From positions 35,413 through 99,412 of the forward strand of contig NZ_JAYGJO010000021.1 of assembly GCF_035013185.1 (NCBI RefSeq): a DNA stretch of 64,000 nucleotides, written 5' to 3'. The notes beneath the pieces are model-generated. The model worked only from the letters and a program-made list of their open reading frames with translations, did no database searches and was not told the origin of the DNA. This document shows positions 1-9,388 of this stretch, piece after piece. The translations under genes were made by a program, and so were the position numbers. The stretch's first letter is position 1, and every line of letters begins with the position of its first letter. The DNA is from Acerihabitans sp035013185. GTDB lineage: Bacteria > Pseudomonadota > Gammaproteobacteria > Enterobacterales > Enterobacteriaceae.

Positions 1-784
1 GTTGCAAGGTCAGCAGCATCAGGACTTCACGTTGCACGGTACGCAACAGGATCACCGGTTCGCACGCTTCTTGGCGCAGTTGTCGAAGAATATGTCCGGC
101 TCGTTTACCCTTGGCCGCCAGCAGCGCATCAACCCAATGAAAGGGGGTAAAGTGGGCTGCATCATTGACTGATGTTTCCACCCGAGGCAAGGTTAGACTG
201 CCATCGGGGTAAATCAGCGATAATCGTTCCAGCGCCTGGGACAATGCCAGTAGGTTGCCCTCATAGCAATAACACAACAGCTGATTGGCCGCATCGTCAA
301 GCGTAAGCCCCATGATTTTGGCGCGCGCAGCCACCCAGCGCGGCAGTTGCGCCTGTTCAGGTGTCGTGCAGGTGACCAGCGCCGCGTCGCGGCCAAGGGC
401 TTTGAACCAGGCGCTATTTTCCTGGCCCCGGGTGAGTTTGGTTCCACGCAGGATGAGTAGCAGATCCGCATGCAGCAACGTGGACAGCTGCAGCAGTTTT
501 TCACCTATTGGTGCACTGACGCCATTTTCCGGCAAGATTAACTGCAGCGTCTGGCGATTGGCGAACAGGCTCATCGCTTGGCATAGACTGAAAATTTCAT
601 CCCAGTCCGTAGACGCGTCAAGGGACCGGGTGAAATGTTCGCTAAACTGCTGCGATTCAGCTTGGTGGCGTATCTTATCCTGACTTTCCTGCAGCAGTAG
701 GGGATCATTGCCGAACAAGAGATAACAGGCGCGCAGCCCCTCTTGCAGTTGCGCGCCCAATTGCTCGGGGTAAAGCCTGATCAT
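1..784 (-). CDS. holA: DNA polymerase III subunit delta, 3' end cut by window
   Basis: Delta subunit of the DNA polymerase III clamp loader. In the family it opens the beta sliding clamp as part of the DnaX complex. About 261 codons are visible, against about 343 in the E. coli protein, so the C-terminus lies outside the window. The N-terminus reads MIRLYPEQLGAQL, followed by CYLLFGNDPLLLQES, as in enterobacterial HolA. The start ATG (784-782) overlaps the stop of lptE by four bases (ATGA), which suggests translational coupling in a leuS-lptE-holA operon. No internal stop is seen in the visible part. Confidence 0.95.
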   Translation of the reverse strand, partial: MIRLYPEQLGAQLQEGLRACYLLFGNDPLLLQESQDKIRHQAESQQFSEHFTRSLDASTDWDEIFSLCQAMSLFANRQTLQLILPENGVSAPIGEKLLQLSTLLHADLLLILRGTKLTRGQENSAWFKALGRDAALVTCTTPEQAQLPRWVAARAKIMGLTLDDAANQLLCYCYEGNLLALSQALERLSLIYPDGSLTLPRVETSVNDAAHFTPFHWVDALLAAKGKRAGHILRQLRQEACEPVILLRTVQREVLMLLTLQ

Positions 785-1347
785 TGTATTTCCTGAACCG
801 CCGGTTTAATCCCCAGTTTTGCGTCAACGGCGCTGCTGTCTTCCTCGGCAGTCTGCACCGCCACCAGCTTGCGCACGAGCTGTTGTGCAGCCTGCTCACG
901 CAGTTCCTGGCGGATAATATCGCCTTCGTTATCCTTTGCCAGCGCGGTAAGCGGGTTATCAAAGAACGAACGGAATACCCGGATAGTAATAGGAAACAGA
1001 TCCTTACCCGGAATCAGCACTTGGGCATTGACCTCAAGCACTAATTGATATTCGGCAGTTTTACCATCCCGGAATATCGAAATGGTTTGTCGGCCCTCAG
1101 ACGAGCCGGTGATACGCAACGATGGCAGTTTTTTACTGCGTGGATCCTTGTCCTTGACAACAGTGACATCGCTTAGACGCAGCTGTTCACGCACCGAGCG
1201 GGTCAGAGGTCCATAGGGATCGTAACTGTTTAAGGTTAACGTTTTTAATTCTTTTGGCACGCTTGTGGTGCCGCGCAGATGATAACCACAGCCCGCGGTA
1301 ACCAGTACCGCGAACCCCAGCAGCAACGCTATAGTACGATGATGCAC
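781..1347 (-). CDS. lptE: LPS-assembly lipoprotein LptE
   Basis: Outer-membrane lipoprotein that plugs the LptD barrel and helps insert lipopolysaccharide into the outer leaflet (family knowledge). The 188-residue protein has a short hydrophobic signal peptide ending in the lipobox VTAGC, so Cys20 would be the lipidated residue after signal peptidase II cleavage. GYHLRGTT just after the cysteine is typical of LptE/RlpB. The gene lies 14 bases after leuS and overlaps holA by four bases, which is the usual enterobacterial order. Length is normal. Confidence 0.95.
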   Translation of the reverse strand: MHHRTIALLLGFAVLVTAGCGYHLRGTTSVPKELKTLTLNSYDPYGPLTRSVREQLRLSDVTVVKDKDPRSKKLPSLRITGSSEGRQTISIFRDGKTAEYQLVLEVNAQVLIPGKDLFPITIRVFRSFFDNPLTALAKDNEGDIIRQELREQAAQQLVRKLVAVQTAEEDSSAVDAKLGIKPAVQEIQ

Positions 1348-1361
1348 AACGTCTCCTTGGC

Positions 1362-3944
1362 TTAACTCGCAACCAGATTAAGCAATTTTCCCGGTACATA
1401 AATCACTTTACGTATCTGGACCCCTTCAAGATGTTTCGCCACCAAATGTTCCTGCATGGCGCGTTCACGCACCAGCGCTTCATCAGCATCGGCGGGTACG
1501 GTGATCCTGCCGCGCAGTTTACCATTGACTTGTATCACCACCAGCTTGGCATCTTCAATCATCGCCGAGTCATCGGTTACCGGCCATGGCGCGTTATCAA
1601 TATCCCCTTCGCCGCCCAGGGCGTGCCACAACTCAAAGCTGGCGTGTGGGGTAAACGGATAAAGCATCCGCACCACCGCCAGTAAGGCTTCTTGCAGCAA
1701 GGCACGATCCTGCACCGTTGATTGCGACACCCTGGCCAGTTTGTTCATCAACTCCATAATCGCGGCGATGGCGGTATTGAAGGTCTGGCGGCGACCGATA
1801 TCATCAGTCACTTTGGCGATGGTTTTGTGCAGCTCTCGACGCACGGATTTTTGTGCATCGTTCAGCGTACCCGCATCCAATTTCCCGGCTGGGCCTTGGG
1901 ACGTATGGTCAAATACCAGTTTCCAGACGCGTTTCAGGAAGCGGTTGGCTCCCTCAACGCCGGTTTCTTGCCACTCCAGCGTCATTTCAGCCGGCGAGGC
2001 GAACATCATAAACAGCCTGACGGTATCGGCACCGTATTTTTTCACCATAATCTGCGGGTCGATGCCGTTGTTTTTCGATTTTGACATTTTGCTCATGCCG
2101 GCATAAATCAGTTCACGACCTGTGGTATCGGTGGCTTTGGTGATACGGCCTTTTTCATCCCGCGCTACCTCGACATCCGCCGGCGAAACCCAAATTTGTT
2201 CGCCGCCGTCGCCGAGGTAAAAAAAGGCATCCGCCAGCACCATTCCCTGGCACAGCAGGCGTTTGGCCGGTTCATCAGAGGTTACCAGACCGGCGTCGCG
2301 CATCAGTTTATGATAAAAACGGAAATACATCAGGTGCATGATGGCATGCTCGATGCCGCCAACATATTGATCCACCGGCAGCCAGTAGTTGGCGGCGGCG
2401 GGATCCAGCATGCCCTGATCATAGTGTGGACAGGTGTAGCGCGCGTAGTACCAGGATGATTCCATAAACGTATCGAACGTATCGGTTTCACGCAGCGCCG
2501 GTCGGCCGTTAACGGTGGTTTTCGCCCATTCGGGATCGGCTTTGATCGGACTGGTAATACCATCCATGATCACATCTTCCGGCAACAGTACGGGTAACTG
2601 GTCGTCTGGAGTCGGAATGACGGTGCCATCTTCCAGCGTCACCATGGGGATTGGTGCTCCCCAATAACGCTGGCGTGATACGCCCCAATCGCGCAGACGG
2701 TAATTCACCTTACGTTCGCCCACACCGGTGGCCACCAGCTTGTCGGCGATGGCGTTGAATCCAGCGGTGTGTTCCAGGCCATCGAATTCACCCGAGTTAA
2801 ACAGCACACCTTTTTCTGTCATGGCCTGATGCGTCAGATCCGGTGCTGTGCCGTCGACGGACAGGATCACCGGTTTAATCGTCAGACCGTACTTGGTGGC
2901 GAATTCCCAGTCGCGCTGGTCGTGGCCGGGTACCGCCATCACTGCGCCGGTGCCATATTCCATCAGCACAAAGTTGGCGACCCAAATGGGCACCGGAGCT
3001 CCGGTTAACGGATGGATGGCGAACAGACCGGTATCCATACCGCTCTTCTCCATGGTCGCCATTTCAGCCTCGGCCACTTTAGTATTGCGGCATTCAGCGA
3101 TAAAATTGGCCAGGGCGGGGTTGCCAGCGGCGGCTTGCACGGACAGCGGATGGCCAGCGGCGACGGCCACGTAGGTGACGCCCATAAACGTATCGGGACG
3201 GGTGGTATAGACCGACAGTGTCTGATCGCTGTTGGCTACGTCGAAGCGGATTTCCACCCCTTCAGAGCGGCCGATCCAGTTGCGCTGCATGGTTTTTACC
3301 TGCTCTGGCCAGTGCTCAAGTTTATCCAGCCCGTAGAGCAGTTGATCGGCATAAGCGGTGATTTTCACGAACCACTGAGGGATCTCCTTGCGCTCAACCT
3401 TGGTGCCACAGCGCCAGCAGCCGCCGTCAATAACCTGTTCATTAGCCAGCACGGTTTGGTCATGAGGACACCAGTTCACCGCCGAGGTCTTTTTATAGAC
3501 CAGGCCTTTTTCATATAAGCGGGCAAAAAACCACTGTTCCCAGCGGTAATAATCTGGCCGGCAGGTGGTGACTTCACGATCCCAGTCAAAACCGAAGCCC
3601 AACAGCTTAAGCTGAGTCTTCATGTAATCGATATTGGCATAGGTCCACGGGGCGGGGGCGGTCTTGTTTTTTACCGCAGCGCCTTCAGCCGGCAGGCCAA
3701 ATGCATCCCAGCCGATAGGCTGCAACACATTTTTTCCCAGCATGCGCTGGTAGCGAGAGATCACATCGCCGATGGTGTAGTTGCGCACGTGGCCCATATG
3801 TAGGCGACCCGAGGGATAAGGCAACATGGACAGGCAATAGTATTTTTCCTTACCGGCATCCTCGGTGACTTTAAATGTTTGACGATCTTGCCAGTGAAGC
3901 TGGACGTTGGATTCTATCTCTTCCGGGCGATATTGCTCTTGCAT
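1362..3944 (-). CDS. leuS: leucyl-tRNA synthetase
   Basis: Class I aminoacyl-tRNA synthetase that charges tRNA-Leu. The protein has 860 residues, the E. coli length. The HIGH-type motif is HMGH at residues 49-52. The second catalytic motif is KMSKS (in SKMSKSKNNG), in the C-terminal third. The region between them holds the CP1 editing domain (TTRPDTFMG). The start MQEQYRPEEIE matches the family N-terminus. It is the first gene of the leuS-lptE-holA unit. Its cognate tRNA-Leu(TAG) is encoded in the tRNA operon at 18352-18436. Confidence 0.97.
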   Translation of the reverse strand: MQEQYRPEEIESNVQLHWQDRQTFKVTEDAGKEKYYCLSMLPYPSGRLHMGHVRNYTIGDVISRYQRMLGKNVLQPIGWDAFGLPAEGAAVKNKTAPAPWTYANIDYMKTQLKLLGFGFDWDREVTTCRPDYYRWEQWFFARLYEKGLVYKKTSAVNWCPHDQTVLANEQVIDGGCWRCGTKVERKEIPQWFVKITAYADQLLYGLDKLEHWPEQVKTMQRNWIGRSEGVEIRFDVANSDQTLSVYTTRPDTFMGVTYVAVAAGHPLSVQAAAGNPALANFIAECRNTKVAEAEMATMEKSGMDTGLFAIHPLTGAPVPIWVANFVLMEYGTGAVMAVPGHDQRDWEFATKYGLTIKPVILSVDGTAPDLTHQAMTEKGVLFNSGEFDGLEHTAGFNAIADKLVATGVGERKVNYRLRDWGVSRQRYWGAPIPMVTLEDGTVIPTPDDQLPVLLPEDVIMDGITSPIKADPEWAKTTVNGRPALRETDTFDTFMESSWYYARYTCPHYDQGMLDPAAANYWLPVDQYVGGIEHAIMHLMYFRFYHKLMRDAGLVTSDEPAKRLLCQGMVLADAFFYLGDGGEQIWVSPADVEVARDEKGRITKATDTTGRELIYAGMSKMSKSKNNGIDPQIMVKKYGADTVRLFMMFASPAEMTLEWQETGVEGANRFLKRVWKLVFDHTSQGPAGKLDAGTLNDAQKSVRRELHKTIAKVTDDIGRRQTFNTAIAAIMELMNKLARVSQSTVQDRALLQEALLAVVRMLYPFTPHASFELWHALGGEGDIDNAPWPVTDDSAMIEDAKLVVIQVNGKLRGRITVPADADEALVRERAMQEHLVAKHLEGVQIRKVIYVPGKLLNLVAS

Positions 3945-4286
3945 GGCAGCCAGTGGTCCTTTAAGTGAATATAGCTATACCCGTCTTCTTGCAATGTGAA
4001 ATCGTTTGGGTATGCGCTCGCATTACGTACCTGAGTGGGGTATCGAGCGATTATAAGTAAAAGATCCGCATAGCATAGCTGATAAGCAACGCTGGCAACA
4101 ACACTCTGCGATGCCCACTCGCGTATTTATACCCCCAATCGGCCGGATCAGGCCTATTTATTCCGTTGCACCGAGTCTAATGGCGGGTGAGATCTCCTTT
4201 TTAGACTAAAATAATCAGTACGATATCCATAATGCGGCGTTGGGTAGGCCATTGTGGGTCATGCCGTCGAATTTCAGGAGAAGATA
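3945..4286. repeat. leuS-ybeL intergenic region with degenerate ERIC-like segment
   Basis: No gene is seen in this divergent gap. From about 3976 a stretch begins with the ERIC terminal sequence tatacccgtc and contains tacctgagtggggt near 4026, reminiscent of the ERIC core. The rest is diverged and the right end is missing. The leuS and ybeL promoters must lie here, but I could not assign their boxes with confidence. ybeL has a good ribosome site (caggag) just before its ATG. Confidence 0.35.
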
Positions 4287-4766
4287 ATGGACAAGGTTGC
4301 GCAATATTACCGTAAATTCGTGGCCTCGCTAAGCCAACAATTGGAGCAGGGCGAGAGGGATATTGATGTGTTGGTTGACGGTGCACGTAAACGCCTACAG
4401 GCTACCGGCGATCTTACTGCTGAAGAAGTGACCAACGTGATACATGCGGTGCGGCGCGATTTGGAAGAATTTGCCCTCAGTTATCAAGAAAGTCATGTTA
4501 CCAATACAGACAGTGTTTTTACCCGGGTGATCAAGGAAAGTCTGTGGCAGGAACTGGCGGACATTACTGATAAAACACAGTTGGAGTGGCGCGAAGTGTT
4601 CAAGGATGTGAGCCATCACGGGGTGTATACCAGCGGCGAGGTGGTGGGTTTAGGCAATTTGGTCTGTGAACGTTGTCACCACTCGCTGGCGTTTTACACG
4701 CCGGAAGTCCTGCAGCTATGCCCGGAATGTGGCTTTGACCAGTTTCAGCGCCAGCCGTTCGACTAG
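4287..4766 (+). CDS. ybeL: YbeL family zinc-ribbon protein (DUF1451)
   Basis: Function unknown; conserved in Enterobacterales. The start at 4287 gives 159 residues beginning MDKVAQYYRKF, close to the E. coli 160, and is preceded by caggag at good spacing. An upstream in-frame ATG at 4254 lacks such a site. The first part is predicted helical and charged (QLEQGERDIDVLVDGARKRL). The C-terminus has a zinc-ribbon pattern: CERCHH, then CPECG about 18 residues later. In E. coli it also follows leuS. It appears to be transcribed alone. Confidence 0.9.
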   Translation: MDKVAQYYRKFVASLSQQLEQGERDIDVLVDGARKRLQATGDLTAEEVTNVIHAVRRDLEEFALSYQESHVTNTDSVFTRVIKESLWQELADITDKTQLEWREVFKDVSHHGVYTSGEVVGLGNLVCERCHHSLAFYTPEVLQLCPECGFDQFQRQPFD

Positions 4767-4870
4767 CGGTCTGACCCAAGCTTCGTTAGCATCGCGCGTG
4801 GCGTGCATCGCCACGTGCCCTACGTCTAAGATCGCTGGCCCGCACGGGCCAGGCGGATGATCATCGGGGG

Positions 4871-5596
4871 TTAATGTAATATTTTGGCCAGGAAATCCCG
4901 AGCGCGATCGGTTTGCGGATGCTGGAAGAATGCCTCTTTATGCGTGTCCTCAACGATTTTGCCTTCATCCATGAAGATCACCCGGTTGGCCACTTTGCGG
5001 GCAAAACCCATCTCATGCGTCACCACCATCATGGTCATACCGTCCTGCGCCAGTTCCACCATTACGTCCAGCACTTCGTTAATCATTTCTGGGTCGAGAG
5101 CCGAGGTGGGTTCATCAAACAACATGGCCACCGGATCCATACACAATGCGCGTGCAATGGCGACGCGCTGTTGCTGTCCGCCGGATAACTGGCCGGGATA
5201 TTTATTGGCCTGAACGGATAAGCCAACCCGCTCCAGGAGCTTAAGACCCTTATCGCGTGAGGCGTCTTTATTGCGCTTAAGGACTTTTACCTGTGCCAGC
5301 GTCAGATTATCAATGATGGATAAGTGTGGGAACAGTTCAAAATGTTGAAATACCATCCCCACTTTAGCCCGCAGTTGGGCCAGGTTAGTGTTTTTGTCAT
5401 TGACGATAATATCGTTGACCATAATTTGCCCGCGCTGGATGGGCTCCAGTCCGTTGACGGTTTTGATTAGGGTGGACTTCCCCGATCCAGACGGACCGCA
5501 TACCACCACGACTTCGCCGGTTTCCACCTCCGTCGAACAATCATTTAGAACCTGAAAATGGCCATACCATTTCGAAATATTTTTCAGGGAAATCAT
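4871..5596 (-). CDS. gltL: glutamate/aspartate ABC importer ATPase
   Basis: ATP-binding subunit of the GltIJKL importer for glutamate and aspartate. The 241-residue protein has Walker A GPSGSGKST (residues 34-42), the Q-loop in VFQHFELFPHL, the signature LSGGQQQR, Walker B VAMLFDEPTSALD and the switch histidine in VVTHEMGFA. These are typical of polar amino-acid ATPases. Its start overlaps the gltK stop by four bases. It is the last gene of the gltIJKL unit. Confidence 0.95.
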   Translation of the reverse strand: MISLKNISKWYGHFQVLNDCSTEVETGEVVVVCGPSGSGKSTLIKTVNGLEPIQRGQIMVNDIIVNDKNTNLAQLRAKVGMVFQHFELFPHLSIIDNLTLAQVKVLKRNKDASRDKGLKLLERVGLSVQANKYPGQLSGGQQQRVAIARALCMDPVAMLFDEPTSALDPEMINEVLDVMVELAQDGMTMMVVTHEMGFARKVANRVIFMDEGKIVEDTHKEAFFQHPQTDRARDFLAKILH

Positions 5597-6273
5597 CTAA
5601 CCGTCCTTTTTTTCAAATAATTCACCAGCAGCGAAGCGCTGAGACTCATCACAAAATAAACCGCGCCGGCGAACAGGATCATCTCAACCTGGGTTCCGTC
5701 TCGTTCCCCCACGGTCGAGGCAGCACGGAAAAAGTCCGCTAGGCTTAATACATAAACCAATGATGTATCTTGGAACAGTACAATACCCTGTGTCAGCAGT
5801 AGCGGTACCATGGCGCGAAACGCCTGCGGCAGCACAACCAATTGCATAGATTGCCAAGGGGTCATACCCAAGGCCAGTGCGGCGGCACCCTGTCCCCGGG
5901 AGATACTGATGATGCCTGCGCGGATAATTTCCGAATAATAAGCGGCTTCAAATAGCGCAAAGGCCACCATGGCGGAAATCAGGCGGATATCGGTTTTGGG
6001 CGATAGCCCCAGGACTTTTTGCAAAAAACTGGGCACCACCAGGTAAAACCATAGCAGTACCATCAATAATGGCACCGAGCGGAACAGGTTTACGTAAAGT
6101 TTGGCAAACCAGCTAATAGGCCGTAGTGGTGATAAGCGCATCACCGCCAGTAGCGTGCCCCAAATAATGCCGAAAAATACGGCGGTAATCGTGATTTTCA
6201 AGGTGACAGCCATGCCCTGCAGCATATAGGGTAGGCTGGGAATCACCGAACTCCAGTCAAATTGGTACATCAT
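5593..6273 (-). CDS. gltK: glutamate/aspartate ABC importer permease GltK
   Basis: Inner-membrane permease subunit of the glutamate/aspartate importer, 226 residues, with several hydrophobic segments. The cytoplasmic coupling (EAA-type) loop reads AGIISISRGQGAAALALGMT (20 residues) and contacts the ATPase. It overlaps gltJ upstream and gltL downstream by four bases each, so the three genes are probably translationally coupled. It pairs with GltJ to form the channel. Confidence 0.94.
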   Translation of the reverse strand: MMYQFDWSSVIPSLPYMLQGMAVTLKITITAVFFGIIWGTLLAVMRLSPLRPISWFAKLYVNLFRSVPLLMVLLWFYLVVPSFLQKVLGLSPKTDIRLISAMVAFALFEAAYYSEIIRAGIISISRGQGAAALALGMTPWQSMQLVVLPQAFRAMVPLLLTQGIVLFQDTSLVYVLSLADFFRAASTVGERDGTQVEMILFAGAVYFVMSLSASLLVNYLKKRTVR

Positions 6274-7010
6274 TTACCTCCCACATGACCGGGCAAACGA
6301 ACCTTGCGCTCAACCAAATGCATAAAGAACATTATTACAGCGTTAATGATGAGATAACCGACGGTGATGGCAGTGAATGATTCATAGGCATGGGCTGAGT
6401 AATCCAACAGCCTGCCGGCCTGTGCCGCCATATCCACCAGACCGATAGTGGACGCCACTGCGGAGTTTTTCACCAGGTTAAGCATTTCAGACGTCATTGG
6501 CGGCACGATAACGCGATAGGCATTAGGCAACAATACGTACCGGTAGGTTTGGGGCAACGTGAGTCCCATAGCCAGGCCAGCGGCCTGCTGACCTGAAGGT
6601 AACGACTGGATACCGGCGCGTACTTGCTCGCAAACACGGGCGGCGGTAAACAACCCCAGGCAAATCATCGATGACACAAAAAATTGGATGTTCGGATTTA
6701 ATTGCGATTTAAACCACATGCCAATATTGGTAGGTAACAGCTCCGGTACCACCAAATACCAAATAAAAAATTGCACAATTAAAGGTACGTTACGGAATAA
6801 TTCGACATAACAGGTACCTAAACCGGAGAGGAAACGGTTTGGCACCGTGCGCAGCACGCCAAAGAGTGAACCGACCAGCAAGGCGATAATCCAGGCGCAA
6901 GCGGAAACGGCAACGGTCACTTTGAATCCCGACCAAATCCAGCCGAGATACGTCGTATTGCCAAATGGGGCGGCTTCAAAAAAAATGCCCCAATTCCAAT
7001 CTATTGACAT
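6270..7010 (-). CDS. gltJ: glutamate/aspartate ABC importer permease GltJ
   Basis: Second permease subunit of the importer, 246 residues, with hydrophobic helices and a coupling loop around AGIQSLPSGQQAAGLAMGL. The sequence starts MSIDWNWGIFF as in E. coli GltJ. It is separated from gltI by 357 bases that contain an ERIC element with an internal insertion. The binding protein gene is therefore set apart from the membrane genes, although order and strand are as in E. coli. Confidence 0.94.
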   Translation of the reverse strand: MSIDWNWGIFFEAAPFGNTTYLGWIWSGFKVTVAVSACAWIIALLVGSLFGVLRTVPNRFLSGLGTCYVELFRNVPLIVQFFIWYLVVPELLPTNIGMWFKSQLNPNIQFFVSSMICLGLFTAARVCEQVRAGIQSLPSGQQAAGLAMGLTLPQTYRYVLLPNAYRVIVPPMTSEMLNLVKNSAVASTIGLVDMAAQAGRLLDYSAHAYESFTAITVGYLIINAVIMFFMHLVERKVRLPGHVGGK

Positions 7011-7167
7011 AAAAAACTCCGGTAAAAAAGGGTAGCATCGCTACCCTGAAAACAGATAAAGGCCTAAATCCGCCATGCCGCAGACCACGACTGCGTCGCA
7101 TCTGACTCTCTTGGCCTGGGTCAATCGAAGGGTCGGGGTGTTCAACCTACCCTTACTGTTATTAGGC

Positions 7168-7359
7168 TATACCCGTCATACTTCTCGCTGTAGGTGCGAA
7201 TACTCGGCCCTTTTCTGAGCTTCACCCCTAACGGGGCCACGACAGGTTGGGATCAAATCTGCTTGGCAGAATTGTCCTGGTCTATCTCAACCACTTCGCT
7301 CAGTGGCTGAGAATTCACTGTGTCGCCGCTTTAGTGCAACTCATATTATTTAGGGTATA
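7168..7359 (+). repeat. ERIC element with internal insertion between gltI and gltJ
   Basis: This 192-bp element starts with tatacccgtcatacttc and ends with attatttagggtata, the ERIC termini. It is longer than the usual element of about 126 bp because an extra block of roughly 70 bp sits inside. The block contains actcggccc, a short gggg/cccc inverted repeat, cgaca, tcaaatctg and ttgtcct. The same block occurs in an ERIC near 27320-27401. If transcribed with the glt mRNA, it could fold and separate gltI from gltJKL. Confidence 0.8.
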
Positions 7360-7367
7360 AATCCAAC

Positions 7368-8264
7368 CTAGTTAACGGCTTTATCGTTGGGGGCTTTGAA
7401 CAATTGTTTGACGTCATCGGACATATCGAAATTCATATTCAGATTCTTTGGCGGAATAGGTTGTTTAAACCAGGTGTCGTACCATTTTGCCGCTTCGCCC
7501 GACGTTTGTATGGAAGCAATAGTGTCATCCACCAGCGTCTTAAACTGCGGATCGTCTTTACGCATCATGCAGCCGTAAGCTTCTTTTGACTGGGGAGTGC
7601 CGACAATAGCCCACTCAGCAGGATTTTTCGACTTGGCACGTTCGCCCGCCAGTAACGCATCATCCATCATAAAGGCCACTGCACGCCCGGTTTCCAACGT
7701 ACGGAACGAGTCACCGTGGTCTTTAGTGGCGATAATGCGCATATTCATGTGCTTTTCGTCATTGAGTTTATGCAGCAACACTTCGGAGGTGGTGCCAGCC
7801 GTCACCACCACGGTTTTACCGGCCAGGTCGGCAAAGTCTTTAATGTCACTGCCTTTTTTTACCGCAAGACGGGTACCAATGATAAACAGAGTATTGGAGA
7901 ACGCGACCTGTTGCTGGCGCTCAAGGTTATTGGTTGTTGATCCACATTCAAAATCATAGGTGCCGTTTTGCAGCAGCGGGATACGGTTTTGCGAGGTGAT
8001 CGGCAGATATTTAACCTGCAGATTAGGCGCATCAATTTTTTTCTTGATAGCATCTACAATAGCATTTGAATAAGCTTGGGAATAACCCACCACTTTTTGC
8101 TGATTGTCATAATAGGAAAATGGAACCGACGATTCCCGGTGACCTACTACGATCACACCGTTATCTTTGATTTTCTTGAGAGTGCCGGTCAGATCTTCGG
8201 CATGAGCCATACTGCTGGCCATGCTCAGAACCAATAAAGATAAAGCCAATTTGCGTATTTGCAT
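7368..8264 (-). CDS. gltI: glutamate/aspartate periplasmic binding protein
   Basis: Periplasmic solute-binding component of the glutamate/aspartate importer. The 298-residue protein (E. coli 302) has a signal peptide with a hydrophobic core (LALSLLVLSMASSMAHA) and probable cleavage after AHA. The mature part carries family sequence such as GVIVVGHRESSVPFSYYD, ECGSTTNNLERQ and FRTLETGRAVAFMMDD. The ribosome site aaaggag precedes the ATG closely. It is the first gene of the importer unit. Confidence 0.95.
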   Translation of the reverse strand: MQIRKLALSLLVLSMASSMAHAEDLTGTLKKIKDNGVIVVGHRESSVPFSYYDNQQKVVGYSQAYSNAIVDAIKKKIDAPNLQVKYLPITSQNRIPLLQNGTYDFECGSTTNNLERQQQVAFSNTLFIIGTRLAVKKGSDIKDFADLAGKTVVVTAGTTSEVLLHKLNDEKHMNMRIIATKDHGDSFRTLETGRAVAFMMDDALLAGERAKSKNPAEWAIVGTPQSKEAYGCMMRKDDPQFKTLVDDTIASIQTSGEAAKWYDTWFKQPIPPKNLNMNFDMSDDVKQLFKAPNDKAVN

Positions 8265-8661
8265 CTTCCATCTCCTTTGCTGTCACTGCGATGCTCAAGG
8301 GATAAGCGCACCGCAATTATGAGTATCACGTTAAGCTTTGGATCCAACCTAAAGCGTAAAATCAGAATGGGTCGTGTTAAAAAAGTAGTCGAATGTAAAT
8401 AATTTGAAGTGAAAAAGTTTGCGTTCTGTGAGTTGCAGCGCACCAATAGATGACATTTAACCCTGGTATGCACAATAACAGTGCTACATATGCACCAAAA
8501 CGGAGCGATGCGTGTGCAAACAGCGCGGCAAAAAACAGTCTATTACAACGTTTCTTACGTTATACAGCAAAAAACATGCCAGACAAATAATTTGCTAGGT
8601 AATAGGGTGCCGGCTTAGTAAAAGCGCCACGCCCTTGGTTCACCACCATCCGGTCGGGCAG
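8265..8661. other. gltI upstream region, no gene seen
   Basis: This 397-base gap holds the presumed gltI promoter (minus strand) and the 3' side of the neighbouring minus-strand gene. It is AT-rich in the middle. I found no convincing open reading frame, repeat or RNA gene, and no promoter with both boxes well matched. Confidence 0.4.
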
Positions 8662-9252
8662 TTACGCTGTTTTTTTTGCATTGACGGAGATGGCCACATG
8701 GGCTTTGAAAATATCCAGCGCCCTCGGCACCAGCGCGGGGTCGGCATGTTTGTCGGCATTCCATAGGTCGGCGAAGCTGATGGCCCGCCCGCAGTGGATG
8801 AAAACCTCCTCTACCTGAATGATAATGACGCTCTTGGCTGGCTGCTGGCTCAGTGGAAAACGGCAGCATAATGCCGGATCAATGGAGATGTGTGCCCGGC
8901 CGTTGACGCGAAATCCCTCGCTCCACCCTGGGATCAGGAACAGCATGCCGACCCACGGGTTTTGCAGAATGTTACTCAAGCCGTCGAGGCGGTTATTGCC
9001 CGACCTATCCGGCAGCAACAGTGTTTTTTCATCCTCCACGTGCACAAAACCCGGTTCACCACCTTTGGGCGAACAGTCAATGCCATTGGCGCCCTGGGTA
9101 CCGAGAATAAGGAAAGGTGAGAGTGCTATCAGCCGCTGGGCATAAGTGTCTAAAGAATCGATTTGTTTTTGTACTACTGCTTTATTCGGTTGGGCATAGT
9201 GCTCGCGTAATTGGGCGGGCTCGTTGAGTAAATAACGGGCATCAGGGTTCAT
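8662..9252 (-). CDS. pyridoxamine 5'-phosphate oxidase-family protein (FMN-binding split barrel)
   Basis: A 196-residue protein of the PNPOx-like split-barrel superfamily, probably the MSMEG_1061-type branch. Conserved features are LGTQGANGIDCSPKGGEPGFV and DRSGNNRLDGLSNILQNP, the usual flavin-binding face, then GMLFLIPG and GRAHIS. The exact reaction is not known; related proteins use FMN or F420. Start 9252 (MNPDARYLL) is preceded by GGTGAG, while the ATG at 9270 has no ribosome site. The gene sits between gltI and lnt, where E. coli has no homologue, so it is an accessory gene. It appears intact. Confidence 0.8.
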   Translation of the reverse strand: MNPDARYLLNEPAQLREHYAQPNKAVVQKQIDSLDTYAQRLIALSPFLILGTQGANGIDCSPKGGEPGFVHVEDEKTLLLPDRSGNNRLDGLSNILQNPWVGMLFLIPGWSEGFRVNGRAHISIDPALCCRFPLSQQPAKSVIIIQVEEVFIHCGRAISFADLWNADKHADPALVPRALDIFKAHVAISVNAKKTA

Positions 9253-9388
9253 ACAAGGCTCACCGGTCATATGTCACAAGGATGTTGCATGACGCACGAT
9301 AACAGCAATGAGAATGATTAACAATAATTAGGATGGTCAGTGTTGGCGGGCCAACCGGAACAGCATCGATGTTCCGGTTGGGGATGGG

